This document shows, one piece after another, positions 41,099 to 51,366 of a stretch of DNA of 64,000 nucleotides. The notes beneath the pieces are model-generated. The model did no database searches and had not been told where the DNA came from. It saw nothing but the letters and a program-made list of their open reading frames with translations. The first letter of the stretch is position 1, and each line of letters opens with the position of its first letter. Both the position numbers and the translations under genes were made by a program. The DNA lies in contig NZ_LMVM01000001.1 in assembly GCF_002287175.1 (NCBI RefSeq), positions 62,001-126,000 on the forward strand. The letters run 5' to 3'. Origin of the DNA: Methanobacterium bryantii. GTDB lineage: Archaea > Methanobacteriota > Methanobacteria > Methanobacteriales > Methanobacteriaceae.

Positions 41099-43384
41099 AT
41101 GCCTGAACTTGGCGAAATTGAGCTTAGAGTTGCAGAAGCATTACAGCAAGATGTTGGAAAGGGTATTATAAGGATGGATAATGAATTACTTGCGGAAATG
41201 GACGTTGAACCTGGCGATATTGTTGAAATAATCGGTAAAAGAACAACAGGTGCAATAGTTGGACATGCCTATCCTGCAGATATTGGGCTTGAAATAGTGA
41301 GAATGGACGGCCTTACCAGATCAAATGCAGGCACATCCATAGGTGAAACCGTAACCATAAGACATGCTAAAATAAGAATTGCTAGAAAAGTTACCCTGGC
41401 CCCTGCAACAAAAGGATTAAGAATAATGGCATCAGGAGATATCATAAAGAGGAATATAATGGGGAGAGCAGCAGCAAGGGGGGATATTTTATCTTTAATA
41501 TCTCCACGGAGAACGAGAGAGACCTTCCGAGAATTCCCTGGGGGAGAGAAAGTTTTTAGAGAATTTTTTGAATCTACAACTCCATTTTCACTGGGTGAAA
41601 TTAAATTTTCAGTGGTATCAACTAACCCTGCGGGTATTGTAAGAATAAATGATGTTACAGAAATAGAAGTGCGGCCTGAGGCTGTAGAAATCGTTGAAAA
41701 AAAGGTTCCGGATGTTACATATGATGATGTGGGTGGATTAAAGCAGGAGATAGAGAAAGTAAGGGAAATGATAGAACTTCCTCTGCGCCATCCTGAGATA
41801 TTTGATAGACTTGGTATTGATCCGCCCCGTGGAGTTCTTTTACATGGAGCTCCTGGTACTGGAAAGACTCTACTTGCTAAGGCAGTTGCAAATGAAAGCG
41901 GCTCAAATTTTGTTGCTATAAACGGTCCTGAGGTTATGAGCAAATATGTAGGGGAAGCCGAGAAAAAAATAAGGGACTTATTTAAAGAGGCTGAAGAAAA
42001 TGCGCCCACTGTAATATTTATAGATGAGATTGATGCCATTGCACCAAAAAGGGAAGAAGTTACTGGAGAAGTAGAGCGTAGAGTTGTTGCCCAGATACTT
42101 GCACTCATGGATGGATTAAAAGAAAGGGGGAAAGTAATAGTTATAGGTGCAACAAACAGGCCGGATGCACTTGATCAGGCACTTAGGAGGCCGGGACGAT
42201 TTGATAGGGAAATAGAGCTTAGAGTTCCTGATAGAGATGGTAGGAGTGAAATACTGCAAATTCATACCAGGGGAATGCCCCTGGAAGATGATGTAGATAT
42301 GGAAGAAATTGCTGATATAACACATGGTTTTGTTGGAGCAGATCTTGCAGCCTTGAGCCGAGAATCGGCAATGAATGCACTTAGAAGGATACTGCCTGAA
42401 TTAGACCTTGAAGAGCAGACTATCCCTCAAAAAGTCCTTGAAAAATTGTTTGTAACAAATAATGATTTTATGGACGCTTTAAAATCAATCAGCCCCTCTG
42501 CACTTCGTGAAGTCTTTATAGAAGTTCCGGATATCCGTTGGGAGGATATAGGTGGACTGCAGGAGTTGAAAGAGACTCTTAAAGAAGCTGTAGAATGGCC
42601 GTTAACTAATTCTGAAGATTTTAAGCGGATTGGAATCCAACCATCTAAAGGAATTCTTCTATTTGGTCCGCCTGGAACTGGAAAGACCATGCTTTCAAAG
42701 GCGGTTGCAACAGAGTCAAAGGCTAATTTTATATCAGTTAAAGGCTCAGAGATTTTAAGCAAATGGTTTGGAGAATCTGAAAGAAAAATAACCGAAATAT
42801 TTAAAAAAGGAAAACAGGCATCTCCATGTATAATATTTTTTGATGAAATAGATGCTATAGCTCCTATGAGGGGATCTGCAGCAGGTGAACCAAGGGTAGT
42901 TGAAAGAATGGTAAACACATTACTCTCTGAAATGGATGGTTTAGAAGAACTAAGGGGTGTTATTGTAATTGGCGCTACAAACAGGCCTGATTTAATTGAT
43001 GCCGCATTATTACGTCCTGGAAGATTTGATGAAGTTGTGCTTGTTTCACCGCCGGATGAAAAGGCACGTCTTGAAATATTAAAAGTCCATACTAAAAGTA
43101 TGGCTCTTGATGATAATGTGAATCTTGTAGATCTTTCTAAAAGGGCGGAAGGATACTCTGGAGCAGATATAGAAGCATTGTGCAGAAAAGCTGGTGTAAT
43201 TGCACTCCACGAAAATATTAAAATTGAAAAAGTTTCAAAAAGACACTTTGAAGCAGCTTTAAGTAAAGTAAATCCATCTACAACACCACAGACTAAAGAA
43301 TATTATGAAGAAGTTGCAAGGAGACTTGGAAGAGGGTTAGAAGCTAAAAAAGTGAGGGAAGAGTTCCCAAGAGAAGTTGCCTAG
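41099..43384 (+). CDS. CDC48/VAT-family AAA+ ATPase
   Basis: The 761-residue protein has an N-terminal double-psi barrel domain (1-190) and two AAA+ modules. D1 has GAPGTGKT at 250-257 and FIDEIDAIAPKRE. D2 has GPPGTGKT at about 523 and FFDEIDAIAPMRG. Each module also has the ATNRPD sensor and the RPGRFD arginine motif. It unfolds proteins for the proteasome and remodels complexes, as VAT does. GGAGGGATTTTA precedes the ATG. The archease gene follows 54 bp downstream and may be cotranscribed. Confidence 0.95.
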   Translation: MPELGEIELRVAEALQQDVGKGIIRMDNELLAEMDVEPGDIVEIIGKRTTGAIVGHAYPADIGLEIVRMDGLTRSNAGTSIGETVTIRHAKIRIARKVTLAPATKGLRIMASGDIIKRNIMGRAAARGDILSLISPRRTRETFREFPGGEKVFREFFESTTPFSLGEIKFSVVSTNPAGIVRINDVTEIEVRPEAVEIVEKKVPDVTYDDVGGLKQEIEKVREMIELPLRHPEIFDRLGIDPPRGVLLHGAPGTGKTLLAKAVANESGSNFVAINGPEVMSKYVGEAEKKIRDLFKEAEENAPTVIFIDEIDAIAPKREEVTGEVERRVVAQILALMDGLKERGKVIVIGATNRPDALDQALRRPGRFDREIELRVPDRDGRSEILQIHTRGMPLEDDVDMEEIADITHGFVGADLAALSRESAMNALRRILPELDLEEQTIPQKVLEKLFVTNNDFMDALKSISPSALREVFIEVPDIRWEDIGGLQELKETLKEAVEWPLTNSEDFKRIGIQPSKGILLFGPPGTGKTMLSKAVATESKANFISVKGSEILSKWFGESERKITEIFKKGKQASPCIIFFDEIDAIAPMRGSAAGEPRVVERMVNTLLSEMDGLEELRGVIVIGATNRPDLIDAALLRPGRFDEVVLVSPPDEKARLEILKVHTKSMALDDNVNLVDLSKRAEGYSGADIEALCRKAGVIALHENIKIEKVSKRHFEAALSKVNPSTTPQTKEYYEEVARRLGRGLEAKKVREEFPREVA

Positions 43385-43438
43385 ATTATACCAAAGGTTA
43401 ATATGATTATATATCCATATTTTTTTTGAGGTAGCACA

Positions 43439-43879
43439 GTGGAAAACGATAATCAAGGCAAAAAATTTGAATTTTTTGAGGTCACAGCTGATGTGGGCTA
43501 TAGGGCACATGGAAAAACGCTGGATGAAGCGTTTGAAAATGCCGCTCTTGCAATGTTTGAAGTAATGACCGATACATCAAAAATAGAACATGAAATAGAA
43601 CGGAAAATTGAAGTTGAATCAGAAGATGAATGTGCACTTTTATATGATTGGCTTTCAGAATTTCTTTTCATGCTGGACGTTGATTTCCTGATGTTTTCTA
43701 AATTTGAAGTCAAAATAAATAAAGGAAATGGCGGATTCTCTTTAAAAGGGACAGCATGGGGTGAAGAATTTAATCCCGAAATCCATGAAAGCAGGGCTGA
43801 GGTAAAGGCAGTTACTTACCATATGATGGATGTCAAACAGGATAATGGAGTTATGGTGCAGGTCATTTTGGATATATAA
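43439..43879 (+). CDS. archease
   Basis: The 146-residue protein matches archease: 'FEVTADVGYRAHGKTLDEAF', 'LLYDWLSEFLFMLDVDFLMF', 'LKGTAWGEEFNPEIHESRAE' and 'VKAVTYHMMDVKQ', with conserved metal-binding Asp/His residues. Archease activates RtcB RNA ligase turnover in tRNA splicing and repair; the RtcB gene lies at 57.65 kb in this window. GAGGTAGCACA precedes the GTG start. Confidence 0.92.
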   Translation: MENDNQGKKFEFFEVTADVGYRAHGKTLDEAFENAALAMFEVMTDTSKIEHEIERKIEVESEDECALLYDWLSEFLFMLDVDFLMFSKFEVKINKGNGGFSLKGTAWGEEFNPEIHESRAEVKAVTYHMMDVKQDNGVMVQVILDI

Positions 43880-44059
43880 AATTATTTTTGGAATTATTAA
43901 TACTAACTAAATTGGACTTTAACTAATTTTTAATACTTAATTTAAACCCCTGATTAAAAATATCTTTTTTTATTGTGTTGTGTGATTTAATTGGTGTTAA
44001 TAATAATTTATTTTATTTTTATGTGTTAAATAATTTAAAATTAGCTCAAATACAGCCTT

Positions 44060-44370
44060 CAAAACCAAACATTTATATACTGACTTACTTCTAGTTATAG
44101 AATATCATTTGGTAACAAAATAACCTATGGTTATATTTGTAATATTTTTATCCAAATAAAAAATAATTGAGAGAAATTTATTTTAATTAAAATGATATAT
44201 TAAATCCTCAATTCTATGAAAACATTTATTTTAGTTTGATGTAGTAAAATTATGTTTTCTTCTATCTTTATATGTACATTGCTTTTTTTAAACAAAACAT
44301 TTAAATATCAATAATGACCATTGGCTATATTGTAACCACCAGTAACATGGTTACCGATGGTTACAAATAA
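44060..44370 (+). promoter_or_regulatory. mrt promoter region with TetR-type operators
   Basis: A 35-bp imperfect palindrome spans 44331-44365, reading TGTAACC ... GGTTACA, with inner GTAAC and GGTTAC words and the direct repeat ATGGTTAC (44347, 44357). The perfect ATAACC-TAT-GGTTAT is at 44120-44134, and ATGACC-ATT-GGCTAT at 44314-44328. TATA-like stretches precede them (ATTTATATAC at 44071, ATTTAAATAT at 44299). The block 44294-44331 recurs almost unchanged at 51270-51306, before the MFS gene. Binding by the TetR proteins at 49328/50384 is inferred. Confidence 0.65.
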
Positions 44371-44399
44371 TGCACTAAGTCATAACCACGGAAATGTGA

Positions 44400-44660
44400 A
44401 ACGAATAACCAGGATTATATTAATCTCCTAACGTTATCATTTTCTAATTCCGACGAGATCTATGACTTCCTTTAAACAGAAAACAAAATGTTGAGTTAAA
44501 CCATATTTTCCCTCCGATTAGGGAGATCTTATCTGAATAACTTGCCACTATTGGTTTATTTTAACTATTTCTGTTTAAAAAATAACTGCTAAATGGGCGA
44601 GAGACTAATATAGTCTCTTATCCTCCTTAAATTTCATTTTAGAATGAAAACAAATAAAGA
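44400..44660 (+). promoter_or_regulatory. long structured 5' leader of the mrt operon
   Basis: About 260 bp without a gene lie between the operators and mrtB. It contains the perfect hairpin AGAGACTA-ATA-TAGTCTCT (44600-44618) just before a TCCTCC run, and the pair ATCTCCTAA / TTAGGGAGAT (44432 and 44518), which could form a long-range stem. A leader that controls translation or termination is possible. The rest of 43880-44060 is AT-rich and empty. Confidence 0.45.
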
Positions 44661-44672
44661 GGTGTAAGTTTT

Positions 44673-46004
44673 ATGCCAACATATGAAGATAAAATAGACC
44701 TATATGGAGTAGATGGAAAGCTTTTAGAAGAAAATGTTCCTCTAGAAGCAATTAGTCCAATGTACAACCCTACTATTTCTAAGATTGTACAGGAAGTTAA
44801 ACGTTCTGTAGCTATTAACTTAGCAGGGATAGAAAAAACATTGGCAAAAGCAGCTTATGGTGGAAAAGCAAACTTTATTCCTGGAAGGGAATTAAATTTA
44901 CCAATAGTTGAAAACGTAGACGTAATTGCTGATAAACTTCAAAAAATTATCCAAATAGACGAAGATGACGATTTCAATCTCAAACAAATTAACAATGGGG
45001 CTCAGGTTCTTGTTCAGCTGCCTTCACAGAGAATGAACATGGCAGCAGATTACACAGTTTCCACATTAGTTACTGGTGGAGCAGTAATCCAGGCAATCAT
45101 AGACACATTCGATGTAGATCAATTTGATGCTTCTGCAATAAAAACCGCAGTTTTAGGAAGTTACCCTCAGAGTGTAGACTTCAAAGGAGCTAATGTCTCA
45201 GCACTACTTGCACCTCCAGCTATGCTCGACAGTTTAGGTTACGGTTTCAGGACCATTGCAGCTAACCACATCGTAGCAGTAACCAAGAAAAACACATTAA
45301 ATGCAGTAGCATTATCCGCAATATTAGAACAAACTTCAATGTTCGAAATAGGTGATGCTTTAGGTGCATTCGAAAGGTCCCACTTATTAGGACTTGCATA
45401 CCAGGGTTTAAATGCTAATAACATCGTTTTCGACCTGGTTAAAGCAAACGGAAAAGGTACTGTAGGAACAGTAATCGCTTCACTGGTAGAAAGAGCACTT
45501 GATGACGGAGTCATTAAAGTAGCAAAAACAATGCCTTCAGGATACAAAATATATGAACCTGTTGACTGGGCTTTATGGAACGCTTATGCTGCTGCTGGAT
45601 TAATAAGTTCAACAATAGTAAACATAGGTGCATCCAGAGCTGCTCAGGGTGTTGCTTCTACACTTCTTTACTACAACGATATAATAGAATACGAAACTGG
45701 TCTTCCTGGTGTTGACTACGGAAGAGCACAGGGTACTGGTGTAGGTATGAGTTTCTTCTCACACGGTATATACGGTGGAGGAGGTCCTGGAACCTTCAAC
45801 GGAAACCACGTTGTAACCCGACACAGTAAAGGTTATGCTGTACCTTGTAACGCAGCTTCCATGTGTTTAGATGCAGGTACACAGATGTTTTCTGTTGAAT
45901 CTACCTCTAGCTTAGTAGGAACTGTTTACAGTGATATTGACTACCTTAGAGAACCTATCAAATACGTTGCAGAAGGTGCAGTAGAGATAAAAGACAAAAT
46001 ATAA
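44673..46004 (+). CDS. mrtB: methyl-coenzyme M reductase isoenzyme II, beta subunit
   Basis: The 443-residue protein begins MPTYEDKIDLYGVDGKLLEE, as MCR beta subunits do, and carries 'GYGFRTIAANHIVAVTKKNT' and 'FFSHGIYGGGGPGTFNGNHV', which line the active-site region. It is one of three subunits of the enzyme releasing methane from methyl-CoM and CoB. The operon order here (B, D, G, A, with no mcrC) is that of the isoenzyme II operon of Methanobacteriales. AGAGGTGTAAGTTTT precedes the ATG. Codon use is more GC-rich than in neighbours, as in highly expressed genes. Confidence 0.95.
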   Translation: MPTYEDKIDLYGVDGKLLEENVPLEAISPMYNPTISKIVQEVKRSVAINLAGIEKTLAKAAYGGKANFIPGRELNLPIVENVDVIADKLQKIIQIDEDDDFNLKQINNGAQVLVQLPSQRMNMAADYTVSTLVTGGAVIQAIIDTFDVDQFDASAIKTAVLGSYPQSVDFKGANVSALLAPPAMLDSLGYGFRTIAANHIVAVTKKNTLNAVALSAILEQTSMFEIGDALGAFERSHLLGLAYQGLNANNIVFDLVKANGKGTVGTVIASLVERALDDGVIKVAKTMPSGYKIYEPVDWALWNAYAAAGLISSTIVNIGASRAAQGVASTLLYYNDIIEYETGLPGVDYGRAQGTGVGMSFFSHGIYGGGGPGTFNGNHVVTRHSKGYAVPCNAASMCLDAGTQMFSVESTSSLVGTVYSDIDYLREPIKYVAEGAVEIKDKI

Positions 46005-46027
46005 TACCGCAGGTTTAAGGTGATTTT

Positions 46028-46516
46028 ATGAACGAAATTAAAGCTGTGGATGTTAAAATATTTCCCCACAGACTTTTAAAACCCAAAACAACTGAAAAAA
46101 TACTGAACTCTATAATTGACCTTGATGGAATTTTAAGGGTTCTTGTAAATGGTAAATCTTTACCACGAGTTGTAGGGTACGGACCTGCAAAAGGAACTAT
46201 CGTAAATCACGAAGATAGAAAGGTTATTAAGGTAAAAGAAGAGAATTTTGAACTTTTAGTTTCTGTTGGAGAAATCATAGTAACTGTAAACCATGAAAAA
46301 CTGGATTCCTTTAAAGAGGAACTAGAAAGAATCCTAAGTGATGCCCTTAACTTCAGATATGATGTTTCAGTAGGTATTTTCACAAAAACAAATATCACTG
46401 TTTCAGATTATATGAAATACGGCATAGGATTTGATAAAAGTATTGATCCACGGTTAATTGGAATGGTGGATCCAAGTGCAAAATCCTCAGAAACTGTAAG
46501 ATTAATAGGTGATTAA
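46028..46516 (+). CDS. mrtD: MCR operon protein D (isoenzyme II operon)
   Basis: The 162-residue McrD-family protein starts MNEIKAVDVKIFPHRLLKPK and includes 'LPRVVGYGPAKGTIVNHEDR', 'SVGEIIVTVNHEKLDSFK' and 'RFDVSVGIF'-like text near residue 118. McrD proteins act in assembly or activation of apo-MCR and are not part of the final enzyme. AAGGTGATTTT precedes the ATG, and its stop abuts the ATG of mrtG. A second McrD-like gene lies at 56447. Confidence 0.93.
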   Translation: MNEIKAVDVKIFPHRLLKPKTTEKILNSIIDLDGILRVLVNGKSLPRVVGYGPAKGTIVNHEDRKVIKVKEENFELLVSVGEIIVTVNHEKLDSFKEELERILSDALNFRYDVSVGIFTKTNITVSDYMKYGIGFDKSIDPRLIGMVDPSAKSSETVRLIGD

Positions 46517-47313
46517 ATGTCGTATGAAGCTCAATACACACCTGGAAAAACAAAAATTGCTGAAAATCGTAGGAACCATATGAACCCTGATTATGAACTT
46601 AAAAAGATCAGGGAAGTAGCAGATGAAGATATAGTTAAAATTTTAGGTCACAGAAACCCTGGGGAAGGATACAAAACAGTACACCCTCCTCTTGAAGAAA
46701 TGGACTTTGAATTAGACATGATGAAAGAACTCGTGGAACCTATTCCTGGTGCAAAAGAAGGTGTCAGGACCAGATATGTCCAATTTGCAGATTCCATGTA
46801 CAACGCTCCAGCACAGCCTTATGACAGGGCTCGAACCTACATGTGGAGGTTCAGAGGAGTAGACACAGGTACTTTATCTGGAAGACAAGTTGTAGAAATC
46901 AGGGAACTTGACTTAGAAAAAATGTCTAAAACTTTAATTGAAACTGAATTATTTGATCCTGCAAAAACAGGTATAAGAGGTGCAACCGTACACGGGCACT
47001 CATTAAGACTCGATGAAAACGGTTTAATGTTTGACGCACTTCAGAGATACGTTTACAACGAAGAAGACGGTCAGGTATCCTATGTTAAAGACCAAGTAGG
47101 AAGACCTCTTGACGAACCTGTAGCTGTAGGGGAACCATTAGATGATGAACATCTAGCAGAAATGACCACCATCTACAGGTACGATAACGTAAGCATGAGA
47201 GATGATGAAGAAGCAATTGAAGTAGTCGAAACCATACACGACGCCAGAACCAAAGGCGGTTATGGATTAGGCGTATTCAAAAACGATTTAAAATGTAAAT
47301 TGGGTGATGACTA

Positions 47314-47314
<1 letters not shown>
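46517..47314 (+). CDS. mrtG: methyl-coenzyme M reductase isoenzyme II, gamma subunit
   Basis: The 265-residue protein begins MSYEAQYTPGKTKIAENRRN and has 'LGHRNPGEGYKTVHPPLEEM', 'RTYMWRFRGVDTGTLSGRQV' and 'GIRGATVHGHSLRLDENGLM', as in all MCR gamma subunits, including residues around coenzyme F430. The stop TAATG overlaps the start of mrtA by one base, and the gene abuts mrtD, so translation is coupled. Confidence 0.95.
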
Positions 47315-48969
<1,655 letters not shown>

Positions 48970-48973
48970 GTTT

Positions 48974-49013
48974 GGAGAACGGTGGATTATTTCCACCATA
49001 TTCTCTTTTTTTT
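48974..49013 (+). terminator. terminator of the mrt operon
   Basis: GGTGGA-TTATT-TCCACC (48981-48997), with partly pairing flanks (GAGAAC / ATTCTC), is followed at once by a run of eight T. It lies 12 bp after the mrtA stop. The remaining gap to 49327 is AT-rich, with a TATA-like TTTTATATATAAACC near 49270 for the next gene. Confidence 0.75.
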
Positions 49014-49327
49014 AAACTTTTAACACGAATTATAATTAATTGATAACTGCTTTTTTTAAATAAGTTAATAGGACTACATGTAAGTGCGAATTTTACTGTG
49101 TTTTAAAGGTATTAGTCTGTTAGGTTGAAGTTCAAAATAATTCCATTTTAATCAACAATTACATAATAGTTTTGATTATAACATTTACACAATATGCAGA
49201 TGAACTTTAAATTAAATTTTAACTTTAAACTCTATTTCAGGTTTAAAACCAAACTTTTATTAATAAATTCATCTTTTATATATAAACCAGCGGATATTAT
49301 ATTACTGTCAGTCAGCAAGGTGATGGT

Positions 49328-50053
49328 ATGCCCATAAAAAGCAGAAAAGAAAGGGAAAAAGAGCAGAGAAGGAAGGACATAATCGATGCCGCCGAAAGCT
49401 TGTTCTTTAAAAATGGATATGATAATGTTTCTATGAATGATATAGCTAAAGAAGTTGAATTAAGTAAAGCAACGCTTTATCTTTACTTTGAAAATAAAGA
49501 AGAGTTATTTTTTGCAATAGTACTTCGAGGAACCCGTATCTTAAATGCAATGATAAGAGAAGCAGTTGCAGCTGCAGAAAATGGGATTAACAAAGTTGCT
49601 GCATTTAGAGTTGCATATCATAAATTTACAAAAGATTATCCTGATTATATCCACATTTACAACTATTTCCAGTCTGGAAGGTTTGATATGGAGAATATAG
49701 TAAATAGGGAATATGCAGAAGAAATCAGTAAGGATGCAAGGCTTTATTCTATAATGCACAATTCTGATTTTCAGTTTCTTCCTCCAGTAAGTGAATACGC
49801 CAGGGAAATCATGAGCTTGCGTAAAGAAAGGTTTGATGTTATGCGTGACTCCCTTAAAATTGGTATAATTGATGGAACTGTTAGGCCTGATGTAGATCCT
49901 GTAGAAGTTTCTATTTTATTATCTGCAATTTCTAAAAGTATGTCAGAAGTACCCCCTGATCACATAAGAATTCTGGAAAGCAGAGGAATTAACAGTGAAA
50001 AATATTTTATGGATGTAGAAAATCTTTTACGCCATATGATCAGGAATAAATAG
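49328..50053 (+). CDS. TetR-family regulator 1 downstream of mrt
   Basis: The 241-residue protein has a basic head (MPIKSRKEREKEQRRKDIID), the TetR helix-turn-helix 'NGYDNVSMNDIAKEVELSKA', and 'TLYLYFENKEELFFAIVLRG'. It is a close paralogue of the next TetR gene along its full length ('YNYFQSGRFD' is shared in the ligand domain). AAGGTGATGGT precedes the ATG. Its promoter (TATATATAAACCAGCGGATA) has a weak match to the operator block of mrt and the MFS gene, so it may repress itself and them. Confidence 0.9.
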   Translation: MPIKSRKEREKEQRRKDIIDAAESLFFKNGYDNVSMNDIAKEVELSKATLYLYFENKEELFFAIVLRGTRILNAMIREAVAAAENGINKVAAFRVAYHKFTKDYPDYIHIYNYFQSGRFDMENIVNREYAEEISKDARLYSIMHNSDFQFLPPVSEYAREIMSLRKERFDVMRDSLKIGIIDGTVRPDVDPVEVSILLSAISKSMSEVPPDHIRILESRGINSEKYFMDVENLLRHMIRNK

Positions 50054-50207
50054 GATGATGCATTCTTTAAGGTACATTTTAATTTAATCTTCAGTACTCT
50101 AATTGACAGTAAATGAAATCCTTTATATTATTTGCACCGCTATTTTTTTAATTATTACACGAATTTTTAATTGATAAATCATGTACCTGACTCAATAGAT
50201 ATGATTT

Positions 50208-50333
50208 TATAGTCAAGTGCAAAAATCATTATATTATCTACAAATGAAATTGTGAAATATTGAATTTTATCGATTAAAACCATTAACTGGACTTTTTAAT
50301 TGTAAGTTTAATTAATTATTGCTCTTGACTATA
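50208..50333 (+). mobile_element. MITE-like element, copy A
   Basis: The 126-bp non-coding unit starts TATAGTCAAGTGCAAAAAT and ends ATTATTGCTCTTGACTATA, so its termini are inverted repeats with a few mismatches. Over its length it resembles the reverse complement of 57376-57503, including GTGAAATATTGAATT, CTGGACTTT and AAGTTTAATT. It encodes nothing and sits between the two TetR genes. Confidence 0.75.
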
Positions 50334-50383
50334 AATGTCAAAGTATTAAGATAACAAGTAACAACATATATCTTGGTGAAAGA

Positions 50384-51100
50384 ATGTCAGTTTCAAATTG
50401 GAAGGAAAGGGAAAGAGAACAAAGGCGTAATGATATATTAGACGCTGCAGAAACACTTTTCTTCTCAAAAGGATACGATAATGTTTCTATGAATGGTATT
50501 GCTAAAAAGGTTGGGTTAGGTAAAGCCACTCTTTATATTTACTTTGATAATAAGGAAGAACTTTTTTATACTGTAGTTTTACGAGGGGTCATTATTTTAA
50601 ATACAATGATCAAAGAAAAGGTTGAAAAAGAGGATACTGGACTTGAAAAACTCATTGCATTCAAAAAAGCATATAATGAATTTATTAGAAGATATGCTGA
50701 CTATTTCAAGGCTTACAATTATTTTCAATCTGGAAGATTTGATTTAAGTGATATGCTGCACAGTGATTATTCTGAAATTATGATGCAGAGCATGCTTTAT
50801 TCTATACATCTTCCATCTAATTTTTTAAAGGTTGATGCCAATGAAACTATAAAAGAAATTTTTAAGTTACGTAAGGAAATATTCTTTACTTTACATAAAT
50901 CTATAGAATTAGGTATAAAAGAAGAAACAATACGATCTGATGTAGATCCTTTGAAAATAGCAGCTATACAGATTCTAATTTGTGAAAATATAGGTAATTT
51001 ATCCTTTGATTTTAGGATGATACTCAAAGGTCAAGGGGTCAATTATGTGAAATTTACTAAAGACCTTGATGATTTTATAAGCCAGCTTTATATCAAATAA
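50384..51100 (+). CDS. TetR-family regulator 2 downstream of mrt
   Basis: The 238-residue protein starts MSVSNWKEREREQRRNDILD and has 'KGYDNVSMNGIAKKVGLGKA' and 'TLYIYFDNKEELFYTVVLRG', closely paralogous to the preceding TetR. The ligand domain is more divergent in its last 90 residues, suggesting a different signal. TTGGTGAAAGA precedes the ATG. CTTGAC-TATAAAT-GTCAAAG (50324-50343), partly inside the MITE end, could be its own operator. It begins the cluster bounded by the two MITE copies. Confidence 0.9.
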   Translation: MSVSNWKEREREQRRNDILDAAETLFFSKGYDNVSMNGIAKKVGLGKATLYIYFDNKEELFYTVVLRGVIILNTMIKEKVEKEDTGLEKLIAFKKAYNEFIRRYADYFKAYNYFQSGRFDLSDMLHSDYSEIMMQSMLYSIHLPSNFLKVDANETIKEIFKLRKEIFFTLHKSIELGIKEETIRSDVDPLKIAAIQILICENIGNLSFDFRMILKGQGVNYVKFTKDLDDFISQLYIK

Positions 51101-51269
51101 TGATAAAAGAATTTAATTAAATATCTATTTTTCTTTTTTACAGGGTTAAATATTGGTTTTTAGTGTAATTAATGTTTTAGGGCAAGTTATTGTATATTTA
51201 AATATTAAATATGCTTAATTTTTTTAATCTACGTAAATCTGGAATATTCTAATTACTTGTCATGTTATC

Positions 51270-51325
51270 AAAATATTTATATATCTAATTGTCCACTGGT
51301 TATATTAGTGACCGATGGTCGTACA
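51270..51325 (+). promoter_or_regulatory. promoter/operator of the MFS gene, shared design with mrt
   Basis: The block AAAATATTTATATATCTA then ATTGTCCACTGGTTATATT (51270-51306) matches 44294-44331 before mrt in about 30 of 38 positions. It is followed by GTGACCGATGGTCGTACA (51308-51325), close to GTTACCGATGGTTACA at mrt. The palindromic part begins about 15-20 bp downstream of the TATA-like core, where a repressor would block initiation. Confidence 0.65.
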
Positions 51326-51366
51326 AAAAACTGTTGGTTATACCGTGAAAATTGGGAGATTTGAAA

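Noticed and set aside
41269..42108. Long open frame opposite the CDC48 gene.
   Set aside because: It is antisense to a strongly conserved gene, has no ribosome site and a Ser/Pro/Ile-rich composition typical of reversed coding strands. The same holds for frames opposite mptE, acs, the aminotransferase and the primase-helicase.
46028..46516. The methyl-coenzyme M reductase operon read as the mcr (isoenzyme I) operon.
   Set aside because: There is no mcrC between D and G. The B-D-G-A order is that of the mrt operon in Methanobacteriales, although only a phylogeny would settle it.
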